The translations under genes were made by a program, and so were the position numbers. Source: an uncultured Alistipes sp. (GTDB taxonomy: Bacteria > Bacteroidota > Bacteroidia > Bacteroidales > Rikenellaceae). From it: a DNA stretch of 64,000 nt. Shown piece after piece: positions 27,106-35,738 of the stretch; position 1 is the stretch's first letter; each line of letters opens with the position of its first letter. The stretch covers positions 71,232 through 135,231 of the forward strand of contig CAJUMU010000004.1 in assembly GCA_910587675.1 (NCBI GenBank), read 5' to 3'. A model generated the notes under the pieces. The model was not told where the DNA came from. It did no database searches and saw nothing but the letters and a program-made list of their open reading frames with translations.

Positions 27106-28419
27106 ATGAGCTCAAAACTATCTCGCTTGGACTTCCTGCGCTATTCGGCGCTCGGAGCATCTACAATGATACTGCCCCGCGCGGTGTCGGCGGCAGTCGC
27201 ACCCAAGAAGCCGAAAAAAGGCGACGTAAACGATAAGATCAACATCGGTTTCATCGGATTGGGCCAGCAGGCTATCCACCTCCTTTCGGGATTCATCACC
27301 ATCCCCGAAGTGCGCGTGATAGCGGGTTGCGACGTGTACGATATCAAGCGCGACCGTTTCGTCAACCGCGTTAACAAATATTACGGCGAGCAGGGAATAA
27401 AGAACAAGGTGGACATGTACATCAAGTTCGAAGATTTGCTCGCGCGTCCCGACATCGACGCCGTGGTGATAGCCACTCCCGACCACCAGCATGCGCGCAT
27501 CGCCATCGCAGCTTGCAAGGCGGGCAAGGATATATATCTCGAGAAGCCGCTCACGTTCACCATTTACGAGGGTCAGCGCCTGATCGAGGCCGTTCGCGCC
27601 AACAACCGCATACTTCAGGTGGGCAGCATGCAGCGTTCGATGGCGGAGTTCATCCACGCCGCGAACATCGTTCGCGAGGGACGTCTGGGCAAGATATCGC
27701 TCATCCACGCATACGTGGGTGAAGGCCCGAAACCCTATACCCTGCCCAAGCAGGAGGTGCCCGCGGGTCTGGATTGGGATCTGTGGCTCGGTCCCTTGGC
27801 CGACACATGGCACTACAACCATGAGTTGAATCCCCTCATCACCGCTAACGGCGGCGACGAGTGCTGGGGCGCATGGCGTTGGTATCAAGGTCTCGGCGGC
27901 GGGTTCACCACCGACTGGGGCGCGCACATGTTCGACATCGCCCAATGGTGTCTGGGCAAAGACGGTTCGGGTCCCGTGGAGATTCTGCCGCCCTCGGCCA
28001 GCCTGCACCGCTGCCTGACCTACCGTTACGACAACGGCGTGGAGATGATACAGAAAGATTTCGGCTACGGACAAGCCGTGAAGATTCAGGGCGAGAACGG
28101 ATGGATCACCGTACGCCGCGGCGGATTCAACGCGTCGTCGCCCGACCTCATGCCGAGCGATGTGGATCAAAAGGCCGTTTACGAGACCAACGTACCCCAC
28201 TACCAGAGCTTCGTGAACAGCATCCGTTCGCGTCGCGATCCGAGCGTACCCGTCGAGGTGGGCCACAGTTCGTGCACGGTATGCACCTTGGGTAACATCG
28301 CTTACGAGTTGAACCGTCCGCTGTCGTGGAACCCCATAGTTCAGAAGTTCATGAACAACGACGCCGAGGCCAACTCGAAACTCCACTACGAGTATCGCAA
28401 GCCTTACGAGCTGGAGTAA
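27106..28419 (+). CDS. exported Gfo/Idh/MocA-family oxidoreductase
   Basis: The 437-residue protein has an N-terminal export signal resembling a Tat leader but with S-R instead of the twin Arg (SRLDFLRYSALGAS). An NAD(P)-binding Rossmann domain follows (NIGFIGLGQQA), with the catalytic-lysine motif YLEKPLTFT and a C-terminal GFO_IDH_MocA_C2-like domain (GGGFTTDWGAHMFDIAQW). Members oxidise or reduce sugars and glycosides. It follows the TIM-barrel gene by 238 bp beyond a terminator, so it is probably a separate transcript with a related job. Substrate is unknown. Confidence 0.88.
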   Translation: MSSKLSRLDFLRYSALGASTMILPRAVSAAVAPKKPKKGDVNDKINIGFIGLGQQAIHLLSGFITIPEVRVIAGCDVYDIKRDRFVNRVNKYYGEQGIKNKVDMYIKFEDLLARPDIDAVVIATPDHQHARIAIAACKAGKDIYLEKPLTFTIYEGQRLIEAVRANNRILQVGSMQRSMAEFIHAANIVREGRLGKISLIHAYVGEGPKPYTLPKQEVPAGLDWDLWLGPLADTWHYNHELNPLITANGGDECWGAWRWYQGLGGGFTTDWGAHMFDIAQWCLGKDGSGPVEILPPSASLHRCLTYRYDNGVEMIQKDFGYGQAVKIQGENGWITVRRGGFNASSPDLMPSDVDQKAVYETNVPHYQSFVNSIRSRRDPSVPVEVGHSSCTVCTLGNIAYELNRPLSWNPIVQKFMNNDAEANSKLHYEYRKPYELE

Positions 28420-28448
28420 CATATCGCTCCTCGCAGCGATTATCTCCC

Positions 28449-28481
28449 GCGCCGCGCCCGATTGTCGGGCGCGGCGTTTCG
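28449..28481 (+). terminator. terminator of the oxidoreductase gene
   Basis: Stem CGCCGCGCCCGA with TCGGGCGCGGCG, 3-nt loop, then TTTCGTT, 30 bp after the stop codon. Confidence 0.8.
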
Positions 28482-28489
28482 TTGCCACG

Positions 28490-28585
28490 GGCCGCAGACT
28501 GCGGAAGACCGCGCGTGAGCATTCACGAACGACAGCGGGCCTCCGCGGGGCGAGGTTGCGGCCCGCGCGACTCTGCGAGTCGCAT
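28490..28585 (+). repeat. intergenic repeat family A, copy 3
   Basis: Starts 9 bp after the terminator of the preceding gene. The second half is nearly identical to copy 2 (GGGCCTCCGCGGGGCGAGG and GCGGCCCGCGCGACTCTGCG), while the first half is more variable. Confidence 0.8.
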
Positions 28586-28591
28586 TCGCCC

Positions 28592-28631
28592 AAAAAAGAG
28601 CGCCGCCCGACGAATTGTCGGGCGGCGCTCG
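28592..28631 (-). terminator. terminator of the threonine dehydrogenase gene
   Basis: A perfect 14-bp stem (GAGCGCCGCCCGAC with GTCGGGCGGCGCTC), 5-nt loop and TTTTTTG tail on the minus strand, 26 bp beyond the stop codon. Confidence 0.88.
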
Positions 28632-28656
28632 CTCTCAACTATTACTATTATTGCCT

Positions 28657-29601
28657 TTACGCAAGATTCTTGGCTCTCACGGCGCGCAGCATATCGTCGG
28701 TCATCGACGACAGATCCCACTGCGGCTTCCAACCCCACTCCTCGCGGGCGCAGGTGTCGTCCAGTTTGTTGGGCCAACTCTCGGCTATCGACTGCTTCAC
28801 CAGATCAATGTTGTAAACCATCTCGAATTCGGGAATACGCTTGCGTATCTCCTCATATATCATGTCGGGCGTAAAGCTCATCGAGGCGATATTGAAGCTG
28901 TTGCGGTGGCGCAACTTCACGGGGTCGGCCTCCATCAACTCGACCATCGCGCGCAATGCGTCGGGCATATACATCATATCCATGTAAACGTCGCGAACGG
29001 GGCACACGAAACGCTCGCCCTTAACTGCCGAATAGTAGATCTCCACGGCGTAATCCGTCGTGCCGCCGCCCGGGAGGGTCACGTTCGAAATAATACCCGG
29101 GAATCGCACTGAACGGGTATCGACGCCGAAACGGGTATGGTAGTAGTTCGACAGCAGCTCGCCCGTCACCTTGCATACTCCGTAAACCGTATCGGGCTGC
29201 ATCACCACATCCTGCGGGGTGTTGTCGCGGGGGAAATCGCCGCCGAATGCTCCGATAGAGCTGGGAGTGAACAGCGAGCAATTGTACTGACGCGCCACCT
29301 CCAACGAATTGGTCAACGCTCCGATGTTGATCTTCCACGCCAACGTGGGGTTCTTCTCGCCCGTGGCCGACAGCAGCGCCACCAGATTGAAAATCGCGTC
29401 GACGCCGTACTTATGCACCAGCAAAGCGTATCGCTCCGAGTCGAGCGCATCGAGCTGTTCGAACGGACCGTCCGCAGCCAACTTCTCCGACGGTTTCAAA
29501 TCGGCGGCAATCACGTTGGCTCCGCCGTAAATCCCACGCAGATAGGTTACCAATTCGGAACCGATCTGACCTCCTGCACCTACAATAAGTATCTTTTTCA
29601 T
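28657..29601 (-). CDS. SDR-type L-threonine 3-dehydrogenase
   Basis: The 314-residue extended SDR has the Rossmann motif ILIVGAGGQIGSELV at the N-terminus, NLVALLSATGEKNP, the serine-containing FTPSSIGAFG and the catalytic YGVCK. The pattern fits the short-chain L-threonine dehydrogenases related to UDP-galactose epimerase rather than the zinc-dependent Tdh. It would oxidise threonine to 2-amino-3-ketobutyrate with NAD. No kbl partner is adjacent. It is monocistronic, with a good terminator. Confidence 0.85.
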   Translation of the reverse strand: MKKILIVGAGGQIGSELVTYLRGIYGGANVIAADLKPSEKLAADGPFEQLDALDSERYALLVHKYGVDAIFNLVALLSATGEKNPTLAWKINIGALTNSLEVARQYNCSLFTPSSIGAFGGDFPRDNTPQDVVMQPDTVYGVCKVTGELLSNYYHTRFGVDTRSVRFPGIISNVTLPGGGTTDYAVEIYYSAVKGERFVCPVRDVYMDMMYMPDALRAMVELMEADPVKLRHRNSFNIASMSFTPDMIYEEIRKRIPEFEMVYNIDLVKQSIAESWPNKLDDTCAREEWGWKPQWDLSSMTDDMLRAVRAKNLA

Positions 29602-29692
29602 AAGAAACGTTTACAAATCGACCGTAAAGGTAGTGTTTTTTATTAAAATCCGTTAGCGATGAGTCTGTTTTTTACATTTTTATGCAAGAAAA

Positions 29693-29720
29693 TCGACCGA
29701 TCCGCGAGCGAATCGGTCGA
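29693..29720 (-). terminator. terminator of the cyd operon
   Basis: Hairpin TCGACCGAT with ATCGGTCGA, 10-nt loop and ATTTTC tail on the minus strand, about 20 bp beyond the cydB stop. Confidence 0.7.
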
Positions 29721-29740
29721 AAAAGTCGCAAAACGGGACC

Positions 29741-30877
29741 TCAATGCCCGTCGGAATCGAGATCGCAGACCGTAATGGGCTTGGTCAGCGCACGCCACAC
29801 ATACCATATATAAGCCACCACGACGGGGATGAAGAGCGACACCACGCCCATCGCCTTAAGCGTGAATTCGCTCGACGACGAATCGGCTATCGTGAGCGAC
29901 GATGCGGGATCCGACAGCGACGGATAGTAACACGTGTCGTTCCACCCCGCGCAGAGCAGCAACCCCAGCACCGCGAGGATGCTACCCGCTCCGCTGAACC
30001 ACACGGCGCGGCGGCTGCGCTTGGCGCCGAGAACGATCCCGCAAAGCACCGCAACCACCCCGACCAGAAACACTGCCGCCACGGCAGGCATGTCGATGAA
30101 GTTCTTGAGATACTTATCTTTCACGGCCGACACGACGCCCGTCGCGGGATCGTAACCGTATCCCGTCGAGAGCAGTATCGACGCGACGAAAACCGAAAAA
30201 AAGCACAGAAACAGCAGGGCCGTCGGCACGGAGCGACGCGACGCGCGGCGACGGATTCCCTCGTCGTCGATATTGTTTATGAAGAAGTGCAACGCCAACA
30301 ACTGAGACAGCAGCACGACCGCCACGCCGAGGCAGACGTTGCGGTAGTCGGCAACGGCCTCCAGACCGTGCCAAGGCGACATCCAGCGCGAGATGATCAT
30401 ATCGCCGCCGAGCAACACCATATTGGATCTGTCGACGGTGAAATTCGCCCCCGTAAAGAATGTGCCGACGGCTATGCCCGACAGCAGCGGACCGAGCAGG
30501 CCGTTAATAATCAAAAAGGCGTTGAACGTCCGTTCGCCGAAAAGGTTGGCGGGTTTGCGTCGGTACTCGTACGCCACGGCCTGAATGACGAAGACAAACA
30601 GAATGGCGAACCAAACGTAATAGGCGCCGCCGAAGCTGGTCGAATAGAACAACGGAAACGAAGCGAAGAATGCGCCGCCGAAGGTTACGAGCGTGGTGAA
30701 CGTCAACTCCCACTTGCGGCCCAGCGCGCTCGCGATGAGCTCGCGGCCGTCGGCGGTGCACCCGAGCGTATAGAGGAGGCTTTGACCGCCCTGCACGAAC
30801 ATCAGGAACACGAACAACGCGCCGAGCAACGATATGATGAACCACCAATAGTGCTGAAGGAAAGATAATGTAATCAT
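29741..30877 (-). CDS. cydB: cytochrome bd quinol oxidase subunit II
   Basis: CydB is the second membrane subunit of the bd-type terminal oxidase, which reduces oxygen with quinol electrons at very low oxygen tension. The 378-residue protein has about eight to nine hydrophobic helices. Family features are the N-terminal WWFIISLLGALFVFLMFVQGG and LGRKWELTFTTLVTFGGAFFASFP, followed by a VIQAVAYEYRRK segment. It follows cydA by 6 bp. Confidence 0.95.
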   Translation of the reverse strand: MITLSFLQHYWWFIISLLGALFVFLMFVQGGQSLLYTLGCTADGRELIASALGRKWELTFTTLVTFGGAFFASFPLFYSTSFGGAYYVWFAILFVFVIQAVAYEYRRKPANLFGERTFNAFLIINGLLGPLLSGIAVGTFFTGANFTVDRSNMVLLGGDMIISRWMSPWHGLEAVADYRNVCLGVAVVLLSQLLALHFFINNIDDEGIRRRASRRSVPTALLFLCFFSVFVASILLSTGYGYDPATGVVSAVKDKYLKNFIDMPAVAAVFLVGVVAVLCGIVLGAKRSRRAVWFSGAGSILAVLGLLLCAGWNDTCYYPSLSDPASSLTIADSSSSEFTLKAMGVVSLFIPVVVAYIWYVWRALTKPITVCDLDSDGH

Positions 30878-30883
30878 AATCGT

Positions 30884-32446
30884 CTATTTTTTATCGGGTC
30901 CGATACTTATCTGTTTGAACATGATGCTGAGCTCGGCCGCGAGCAGCGCGGTGAACAGTGCGAGCAAAACGAAGAAGGTGGTTTTGACCGAAGCGATCGA
31001 CATGCTCGATATGGCCACCGACACGGGCATGAGGTTCTGTATGGCCCACGGCTGACGCCCCATCTCGGTAACGACCCATCCCGCCTCCGATGCCAGATAG
31101 GCCAGCGGCACCGACCATATCATGATCCGAAGCAACCACCTGCTGCGCGCCAACATGCCACGGCGCAGAAACCACGCCACCGCAGCGAACAAAGCGATGA
31201 AGAAAACGCCCGCGCCAACCATAATGCGGAACGAGTAAAACACCATCGGCACGTTCGGCACGCTCTCGCGCGGCGAGGTAAGATAACCGTACCCCAAATA
31301 GGCGAAATAGTCCTTCAGGAACGCGGCGCCCTCGCTCGCGGCAGGGTCGAACGATCTTGCTATCGCCGCAGCCTCCGCCTCGTCGCCGCGCCGCAACGCC
31401 TCGCGATAGCGAGCCAACTCCCCTATCGCCCGACGGCCGCGCTCCATCTTCTCCGACACCGACATTATGCCCCGTTCGGCGTTGCCGTCGACCAGATCGT
31501 TTATGCCCGCCACATAGGCGTCGGCATCGCGATAACTCATGAAAGACAACATCGCGGGAATCTCGACATCGAATCTGTACACATCGCCCGCCTCGCGCTC
31601 CGCCTCGGGGCGCAACACTCCGATCAAGGTGAGCGGCGCACGCTCCCTACCGTCGTACAAAGCCTCCATAGCCGCCAGTTTCATGGGCTGCACATCGGCG
31701 ACCACGGCTCCCGAACGGTCGCCCGAGAGGGCCGCGACGAGCGAAAACACCAGACCGAAAACGGCGGCGACCTTGATGCTCCTCTCGGCCATCGACCGCT
31801 CGCACCCCCGCAACAGATACCACGCCGAGACGCCAAGCACGAACACCGCGGACAGCACGAACGACGAAGTGACGGTATGCGAGAATTTGTTTATCGCCAC
31901 GGGCGACAGCAACACGTCGAAGAAAGAGGTCATCTCGTAACGCACCGTCGCGGGATTAAAGGTACACCCTATGGGATACTGCATCCACGCGTTTGCCACC
32001 AAAATCCACAACGCCGACAGATTGGCGCCGATGGCCGTCAGCCATGTCGAGGCAAGGTGGAAACCGCGGCTCACGCGCCCCCAGCCGAAAAACATGACGG
32101 CGAAGAACGTCGCTTCGAGGAAAAAGGCCATGATGCCCTCGATAGCCAGCGGCGCGCCGAAGATATCACCTACGAAATGGGAATAATTGGACCAGTTGGT
32201 GCCGAATTCGAATTCGAGGATAAGTCCCGTCGCCACGCCGATGGCGAAATTGACGGCGAACAGACGCATCCAGAACTTGGTCGTCCGCAACCACTCCTCA
32301 TTTCCCGTCCGCACATAGGCTGTCTCCATAACGGCGCACAGGATACTCAATCCCAGCGTCAGAGGCACGAAAAGCCAATGGTAGGCAGCCGTCATGGCGA
32401 ATTGCGCCCGCGACCAATCGACTACCGACATAAGATCCGCAACCAT
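30884..32446 (-). CDS. cydA: cytochrome bd quinol oxidase subunit I
   Basis: CydA binds hemes b558, b595 and d and holds the quinol site. The 520-residue protein has the N-terminal RAQFAMTAAYHWLFVPLTLGL with the heme-ligand His, the GVATGLILEFEFGTNWSNYS segment, and the CydA signature GRQPWAIQNLMP near residue 440. It is the second gene of the DUF4492-cydA-cydB operon and allows nanaerobic respiration. Confidence 0.96.
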   Translation of the reverse strand: MVADLMSVVDWSRAQFAMTAAYHWLFVPLTLGLSILCAVMETAYVRTGNEEWLRTTKFWMRLFAVNFAIGVATGLILEFEFGTNWSNYSHFVGDIFGAPLAIEGIMAFFLEATFFAVMFFGWGRVSRGFHLASTWLTAIGANLSALWILVANAWMQYPIGCTFNPATVRYEMTSFFDVLLSPVAINKFSHTVTSSFVLSAVFVLGVSAWYLLRGCERSMAERSIKVAAVFGLVFSLVAALSGDRSGAVVADVQPMKLAAMEALYDGRERAPLTLIGVLRPEAEREAGDVYRFDVEIPAMLSFMSYRDADAYVAGINDLVDGNAERGIMSVSEKMERGRRAIGELARYREALRRGDEAEAAAIARSFDPAASEGAAFLKDYFAYLGYGYLTSPRESVPNVPMVFYSFRIMVGAGVFFIALFAAVAWFLRRGMLARSRWLLRIMIWSVPLAYLASEAGWVVTEMGRQPWAIQNLMPVSVAISSMSIASVKTTFFVLLALFTALLAAELSIMFKQISIGPDKK

Positions 32447-32464
32447 GATTTTATAGTTTAATAA

Positions 32465-32692
32465 TTACTCGATATTCTCCGTCATTCTCTCCATAACCGC
32501 CGAGGCGCGTTCCGAATCGTCCATGCCGCCCGTCGCGGGCGCAAAGAACAACAATCGCAACACGACGAATATCACGACCAATTTTATGACGATCACGAGC
32601 CACAGCGTGCGCCCGACATCCATCGCGCGGAATCCGTCGCGATAGAATCGGAACACCCTCGAAAACATATTGTCGGCATCGTTACGTTTCAT
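32465..32692 (-). CDS. DUF4492 small membrane protein of the cyd operon
   Basis: This 75-residue protein has an N-terminal FRFYRDGFRAMDVGRTLW segment and a single hydrophobic helix (LVIVIKLVVIFVVLRLLFF). It matches DUF4492, found directly upstream of cydA in Bacteroidota and epsilonproteobacteria. It may be a bd-oxidase accessory subunit like CydX, which is inference from position and topology. It is the first gene of the operon. Confidence 0.85.
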   Translation of the reverse strand: MKRNDADNMFSRVFRFYRDGFRAMDVGRTLWLVIVIKLVVIFVVLRLLFFAPATGGMDDSERASAVMERMTENIE

Positions 32693-32745
32693 GCAAATCG
32701 TCGTTCGGTCATCATCCGCATCCGTATCGTTCGGTCACGGAATTT

Positions 32746-32776
32746 CAAAAATAATGAATATCCGCTCTCCGACAAT
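32746..32776 (-). promoter_or_regulatory. promoter of the DUF4492-cydAB operon
   Basis: ATTG, 19 bp, TATTTTTG on the minus strand, 54 bp before the DUF4492 ATG. Confidence 0.7.
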
Positions 32777-32831
32777 ACCGCGAAACCTTTTGAGCATAAA
32801 ATGAGTCTCGAACGAGCATAGGCGGCAATAT

Positions 32832-32862
32832 TTTGCAAACAAAATATAATTCGCTTACTTTG
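32832..32862 (+). promoter_or_regulatory. promoter of the GNAT gene
   Basis: TTTG, 19 bp, TTACTTTG (one mismatch to TAnnTTTG), 24 bp before the ATG at 32887. It decides that start against the frame's ATG at 32833, which lies inside the promoter. Confidence 0.65.
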
Positions 32863-32886
32863 CAGAACAAACCGATTTTGACAACA

Positions 32887-33444
32887 ATGAACGAACCGCA
32901 CGCAACACCCGTTATCGACACTCCCCGACTCCGACTGAGACCGTTCCGCGAGGAGGATCTCGACCGATTGTTCGAATGCGCGCGCAACCCCGTGCTCGGC
33001 GACCGCGCGGGATGGAAACCGCACGAGACCCGCGAGGAGTCGGAGACGATTCTTCACGAAGTTTTTCTCGGCAAAGAGACCACTTGGGCGATAGAGTCGC
33101 GTGAAAACAATCTGCTTATCGGCACCGTCGGGCTCATCACCGATCCCAAACGCGAGAACACGGGATTACGCATGATAGGATATTGGCTCGACCAACCCTA
33201 CTGGGGCCGCGGTTTCATGCGCGAAGCCTCGGTGGCCGCGCTCGACCACGCGTTCCGCACATTGCGTATGCCGGCCGTCACGGCCACGTGTTATCCCGAC
33301 AACGACCGTTCGCACGGTCTGTTGCTGCGATTGGGATTCGAGCCGGAAGGGACTCTGCGCATGGCCGACAAAGACCGCCACGGAACGCTGCGCGACCTGC
33401 TGTCGTTCATACTTACACGCGAAAAATTTTTATCAACTCATTAA
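32887..33444 (+). CDS. GNAT N-acetyltransferase (RimJ/RimL type)
   Basis: The 185-residue protein has the RimJ/RimL-like start IDTPRLRLRPFREEDLDRLF, the strand IGTVGLITDPKRENTGLRMIGYWLD, the acetyl-CoA segment WGRGFMREASVAALDHAF and DNDRSHGLLLRLGFEPEGTL. It would acetylate a protein N-terminus or small amine; the substrate is unknown. It is 5 bp upstream of the cyclophilin gene, so they share a transcript. Confidence 0.88.
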   Translation: MNEPHATPVIDTPRLRLRPFREEDLDRLFECARNPVLGDRAGWKPHETREESETILHEVFLGKETTWAIESRENNLLIGTVGLITDPKRENTGLRMIGYWLDQPYWGRGFMREASVAALDHAFRTLRMPAVTATCYPDNDRSHGLLLRLGFEPEGTLRMADKDRHGTLRDLLSFILTREKFLSTH

Positions 33445-33449
33445 ACGAT

Positions 33450-33887
33450 ATGAAATACGCAATCATTTCTACCGAAAAAGGCGACATGAAAGCCGAACTG
33501 TACGAAAAGGAGACCCCGATAGCGGTAGCCAACTTCATCAAATTGGCCGAGAGCCGCTTTTACGACGGACTGACATTCCATCGCGTCATTCCCGACTTCG
33601 TAATACAGGGCGGATGCCCCAAAGGCGACGGCACGGGAGGCCCGGGTTACACCATAAAATGCGAAACCGACGCCGAACGCCAATATCACGACCGCGGCGT
33701 GCTGTCGATGGCACATCGCGGCAAGGACACTGGCGGATCGCAGTTCTTCATCTGCCACAATCGCCGCAACACGCAACATCTGGACGGAGTGCACACCTGC
33801 TTCGGATGCGTGACGGAGGGTTTGGACGTCATAGACGACATTCGCCCGGGCGACCTCATACTATCGATCTCGATCGTCGAGGAGTAA
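33450..33887 (+). CDS. cyclophilin-type peptidyl-prolyl cis-trans isomerase
   Basis: The compact 145-residue cytoplasmic cyclophilin (no signal peptide) catalyses proline isomerisation in protein folding. It shows FYDGLTFHRVIPDFVIQGG with the catalytic Arg, GDGTGGPGYTI, and GGSQFFICH. Length fits the minimal bacterial PpiB-like form. The frame is open upstream into the GNAT gene; the family start at MKYAIISTEKG is chosen. Confidence 0.94.
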   Translation: MKYAIISTEKGDMKAELYEKETPIAVANFIKLAESRFYDGLTFHRVIPDFVIQGGCPKGDGTGGPGYTIKCETDAERQYHDRGVLSMAHRGKDTGGSQFFICHNRRNTQHLDGVHTCFGCVTEGLDVIDDIRPGDLILSISIVEE

Positions 33888-33892
33888 CCCTC

Positions 33893-33923
33893 AATCGGAG
33901 CGGCGATGCCGCTCCGATTTCGT
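33893..33923 (+). terminator. terminator of the GNAT-cyclophilin operon
   Basis: A perfect 12-bp stem (AATCGGAGCGGC with GCCGCTCCGATT), 3-nt loop and TCGTTT tail, 6 bp past the stop codon. Confidence 0.85.
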
Positions 33924-34059
33924 TTGTTCCATGCCGACTTCGTCGCGCGAGCGGTCAGCGATACGATATTCAGGCATTCGACCGACACTCGCAACACACT
34001 ATCGATTACGCATTTATCGCGGGAACGCAAAATTCGCCCCGAAATTTCTCTCGAAAAAA

Positions 34060-34090
34060 TTTGGATAACGAAAAATTTGATATATCTTTG
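34060..34090 (+). promoter_or_regulatory. promoter of tRNA-Gly
   Basis: TTTG, 19 bp, TATCTTTG, 45 bp upstream of the tRNA 5' end. Confidence 0.7.
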
Positions 34091-34135
34091 CACTCGCAAT
34101 CGGGTCACAAGGCGGCGGTTGCAGAATGAAGTACT

Positions 34136-34208
34136 GCGGAAATAGCTCAGTTGGTAGAGCACAACCTTGCCAAGGTTGGGGTCGCGAGTTCGAGTCTCGT
34201 TTTCCGCT
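34136..34208 (+). tRNA. tRNA-Gly (anticodon GCC)
   Basis: A complete cloverleaf: acceptor GCGGAAA/TTTCCGC, D arm GCTC/GAGC, anticodon arm CAACC/GGTTG with loop TTGCCAA, T arm GCGAG/CTCGT with TTCGAGT, discriminator U; CCA is not encoded. The DNA turns AT-rich right after its terminator, so its 3' end may have been an integration site, although no repeated 3' end was found. Confidence 0.95.
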
Positions 34209-34215
34209 CAAAAAC

Positions 34216-34248
34216 AAGAGGATTGAGAAATCAGTCCTCTTTTCTTTT
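34216..34248 (+). terminator. terminator of tRNA-Gly
   Basis: Stem AAGAGGATT with AGTCCTCTT (one G-U pair) followed by TTTTCTTTTG. Confidence 0.75.
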
Positions 34249-34660
34249 GTTTGTTGGCGAATTGCGGCAAAACGCTGTTTTATGCCGTTAACGATCTGTT
34301 AACCGATCTCAGGTTAGAAAACTCAAGATACGAATACGCTTCCGAACAATCCTATTTATTTTAGATTTTTCTCGGTTTGGCTTAACCGATTGAGGAATAA
34401 ACTTTTAGCGAATTATTTGACAATCGCGGTAACAAGTTGGCAACTATTCGAATTTCAGCGTTTTACGTTGCATGCTGCCAAATAACTCTTTCTGATTACA
34501 AAAAAGTAAAATTGTTTGAACAAGCAATAAATTACATGCTACTTTTTATGCCGACATTACATTTCCCACACTTCAAGAAAAAGCAAGCTATTTGAAGCAA
34601 GGTATAAAGATAAGTGTTTTTGTGGGACTTAAAATGAAATAATCCCATACAAAAAATCAA
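34249..34660. other. AT-rich gene-free stretch
   Basis: About 410 bp between the tRNA-Gly terminator and the padR promoter, clearly richer in AT than the flanking backbone. No open frame, hairpin or tRNA fragment of note was seen. Confidence 0.5.
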
Positions 34661-34666
34661 TCAAAA

Positions 34667-34699
34667 TATTGTGTGAATAAAGAAGTATTATTATATTTG
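34667..34699 (+). promoter_or_regulatory. promoter of the PadR/membrane protein operon
   Basis: ATTG, 21 bp, TATATTTG; the -7 box ends 43 bp before the ATG at 34743. Confidence 0.7.
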
Positions 34700-34742
34700 C
34701 ATTATACAAGATATTCAATACAATAGTGATAATACCCATGTT

Positions 34743-35108
34743 ATGAGAGATAGTTTTATGATGGATGAATTACTTGATGCTTGGGAAGAAACTTATAAAA
34801 AGGGGCAACTTACCTTTTGGGTATTCCTTGCATTGAAAGAGAGCAACAAATGCGTTGAGGATATAAAATATTTCGTAGAGAAAGCTTCTAAAGGGTCAAT
34901 GTCATGCGAAGAACAAAGCCTATACAGAACCTTACGCAAATTCCAGAACTTGGCTATTGTAGCCTATGAAAACAGGAAAGTGAGCAAAGGGCCTGATAGA
35001 AAATATTACTACCTCACAGCAAACGGTTCTCTGTTATTTAGGCGTTTTATAGAACGCAATATATTGATATTTAATGATAATTTTATTATCAACCTTCTAA
35101 ATAAGTAA
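34743..35108 (+). CDS. PadR-family transcriptional regulator
   Basis: The 121-residue protein has the PadR winged-helix pattern: a first helix (ELLDAWEETYKKGQLTFWVFLALKE), a recognition region (EEQSLYRTLRKFQNLAIVAY) and the wing ending in RKYYYLTANGSLLFRRF. PadR proteins often repress an adjacent membrane or export gene. The next gene starts 3 bp downstream and encodes a membrane protein, so autoregulation of the pair is likely. Base composition is AT-rich against the backbone, suggesting horizontal acquisition. Confidence 0.8.
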   Translation: MRDSFMMDELLDAWEETYKKGQLTFWVFLALKESNKCVEDIKYFVEKASKGSMSCEEQSLYRTLRKFQNLAIVAYENRKVSKGPDRKYYYLTANGSLLFRRFIERNILIFNDNFIINLLNK

Positions 35109-35111
35109 GTT

Positions 35112-35525
35112 ATGAAAGCATTAACATTCAGATTGGGACAGTTTGCATTTTTCGGATTGATTTTTACTGTTTTGTTTCATTTGGTTTTGAACCAATGCAT
35201 AAGCACCGGGAATGGAATAATCATATCACTGTGTGCAATAGCATACTTTTGTTTGATGTTCTTTATAGGGTGGCATTTCGGCAAGAAAGATTTTATAGAG
35301 AATGAAATTCATGACATTGGATTTAGATGGCATTGTACAACATACATGTTGTACAATGGAGTCAACATCATTGCTTATTATGTTGGATTAAACACTACAA
35401 ATCTTAAAGCAATAGGGTTTATATCACTGTTTTGGGGAATTGGCCTATTGGTGCATTTCATATTCTTTTTGACAAACCAACGAAATTCGATAAGAGGATA
35501 CGATAAAGATGAAATATTCAACTAA
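35112..35525 (+). CDS. four-span membrane protein of unknown function
   Basis: The 137-residue protein has about four hydrophobic segments (FAFFGLIFTVLFHLVL, IIISLCAIAYFCLMFFIGW, YNGVNIIAYYVGL, IGFISLFWGIGLLVHFIFFL). I recognise no family and see no catalytic motif. It is translationally close to padR and presumably the output of that regulator. AT-rich codon use matches padR, not the neighbouring dnaK. Confidence 0.75.
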   Translation: MKALTFRLGQFAFFGLIFTVLFHLVLNQCISTGNGIIISLCAIAYFCLMFFIGWHFGKKDFIENEIHDIGFRWHCTTYMLYNGVNIIAYYVGLNTTNLKAIGFISLFWGIGLLVHFIFFLTNQRNSIRGYDKDEIFN

Positions 35526-35684
35526 TCCCAATAATATAGAGCATCCATAGGTTCTATGATGCCGTTTCTAACGATGTAGTTAGATTTACCCATAACCGTA
35601 TTGCATTAGAATACAACGCAAAGTTACGAGAGAATCGACATCGATGAGAGAATACACACGAACGTATGGTAGCATAGAAGTAAA

Positions 35685-35723
35685 AACTAAATAGCGCGAC
35701 TCGTTGAGTCGCGCTATTTAGTT
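35685..35723. terminator. bidirectional terminator between the islet and dnaK
   Basis: A perfect 18-bp stem (AACTAAATAGCGCGACTC with GAGTCGCGCTATTTAGTT) with a 3-nt loop, 16 bp past the dnaK stop codon on the minus strand. Confidence 0.85.
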
Positions 35724-35738
35724 ATCGATTAAAAGTCG

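Noticed and set aside
34136..35723. Possible att duplication of the tRNA-Gly 3' end bounding the AT-rich islet
   Set aside because: No copy of the tRNA 3' end was found on the far side, so integration there is only suggested by composition.
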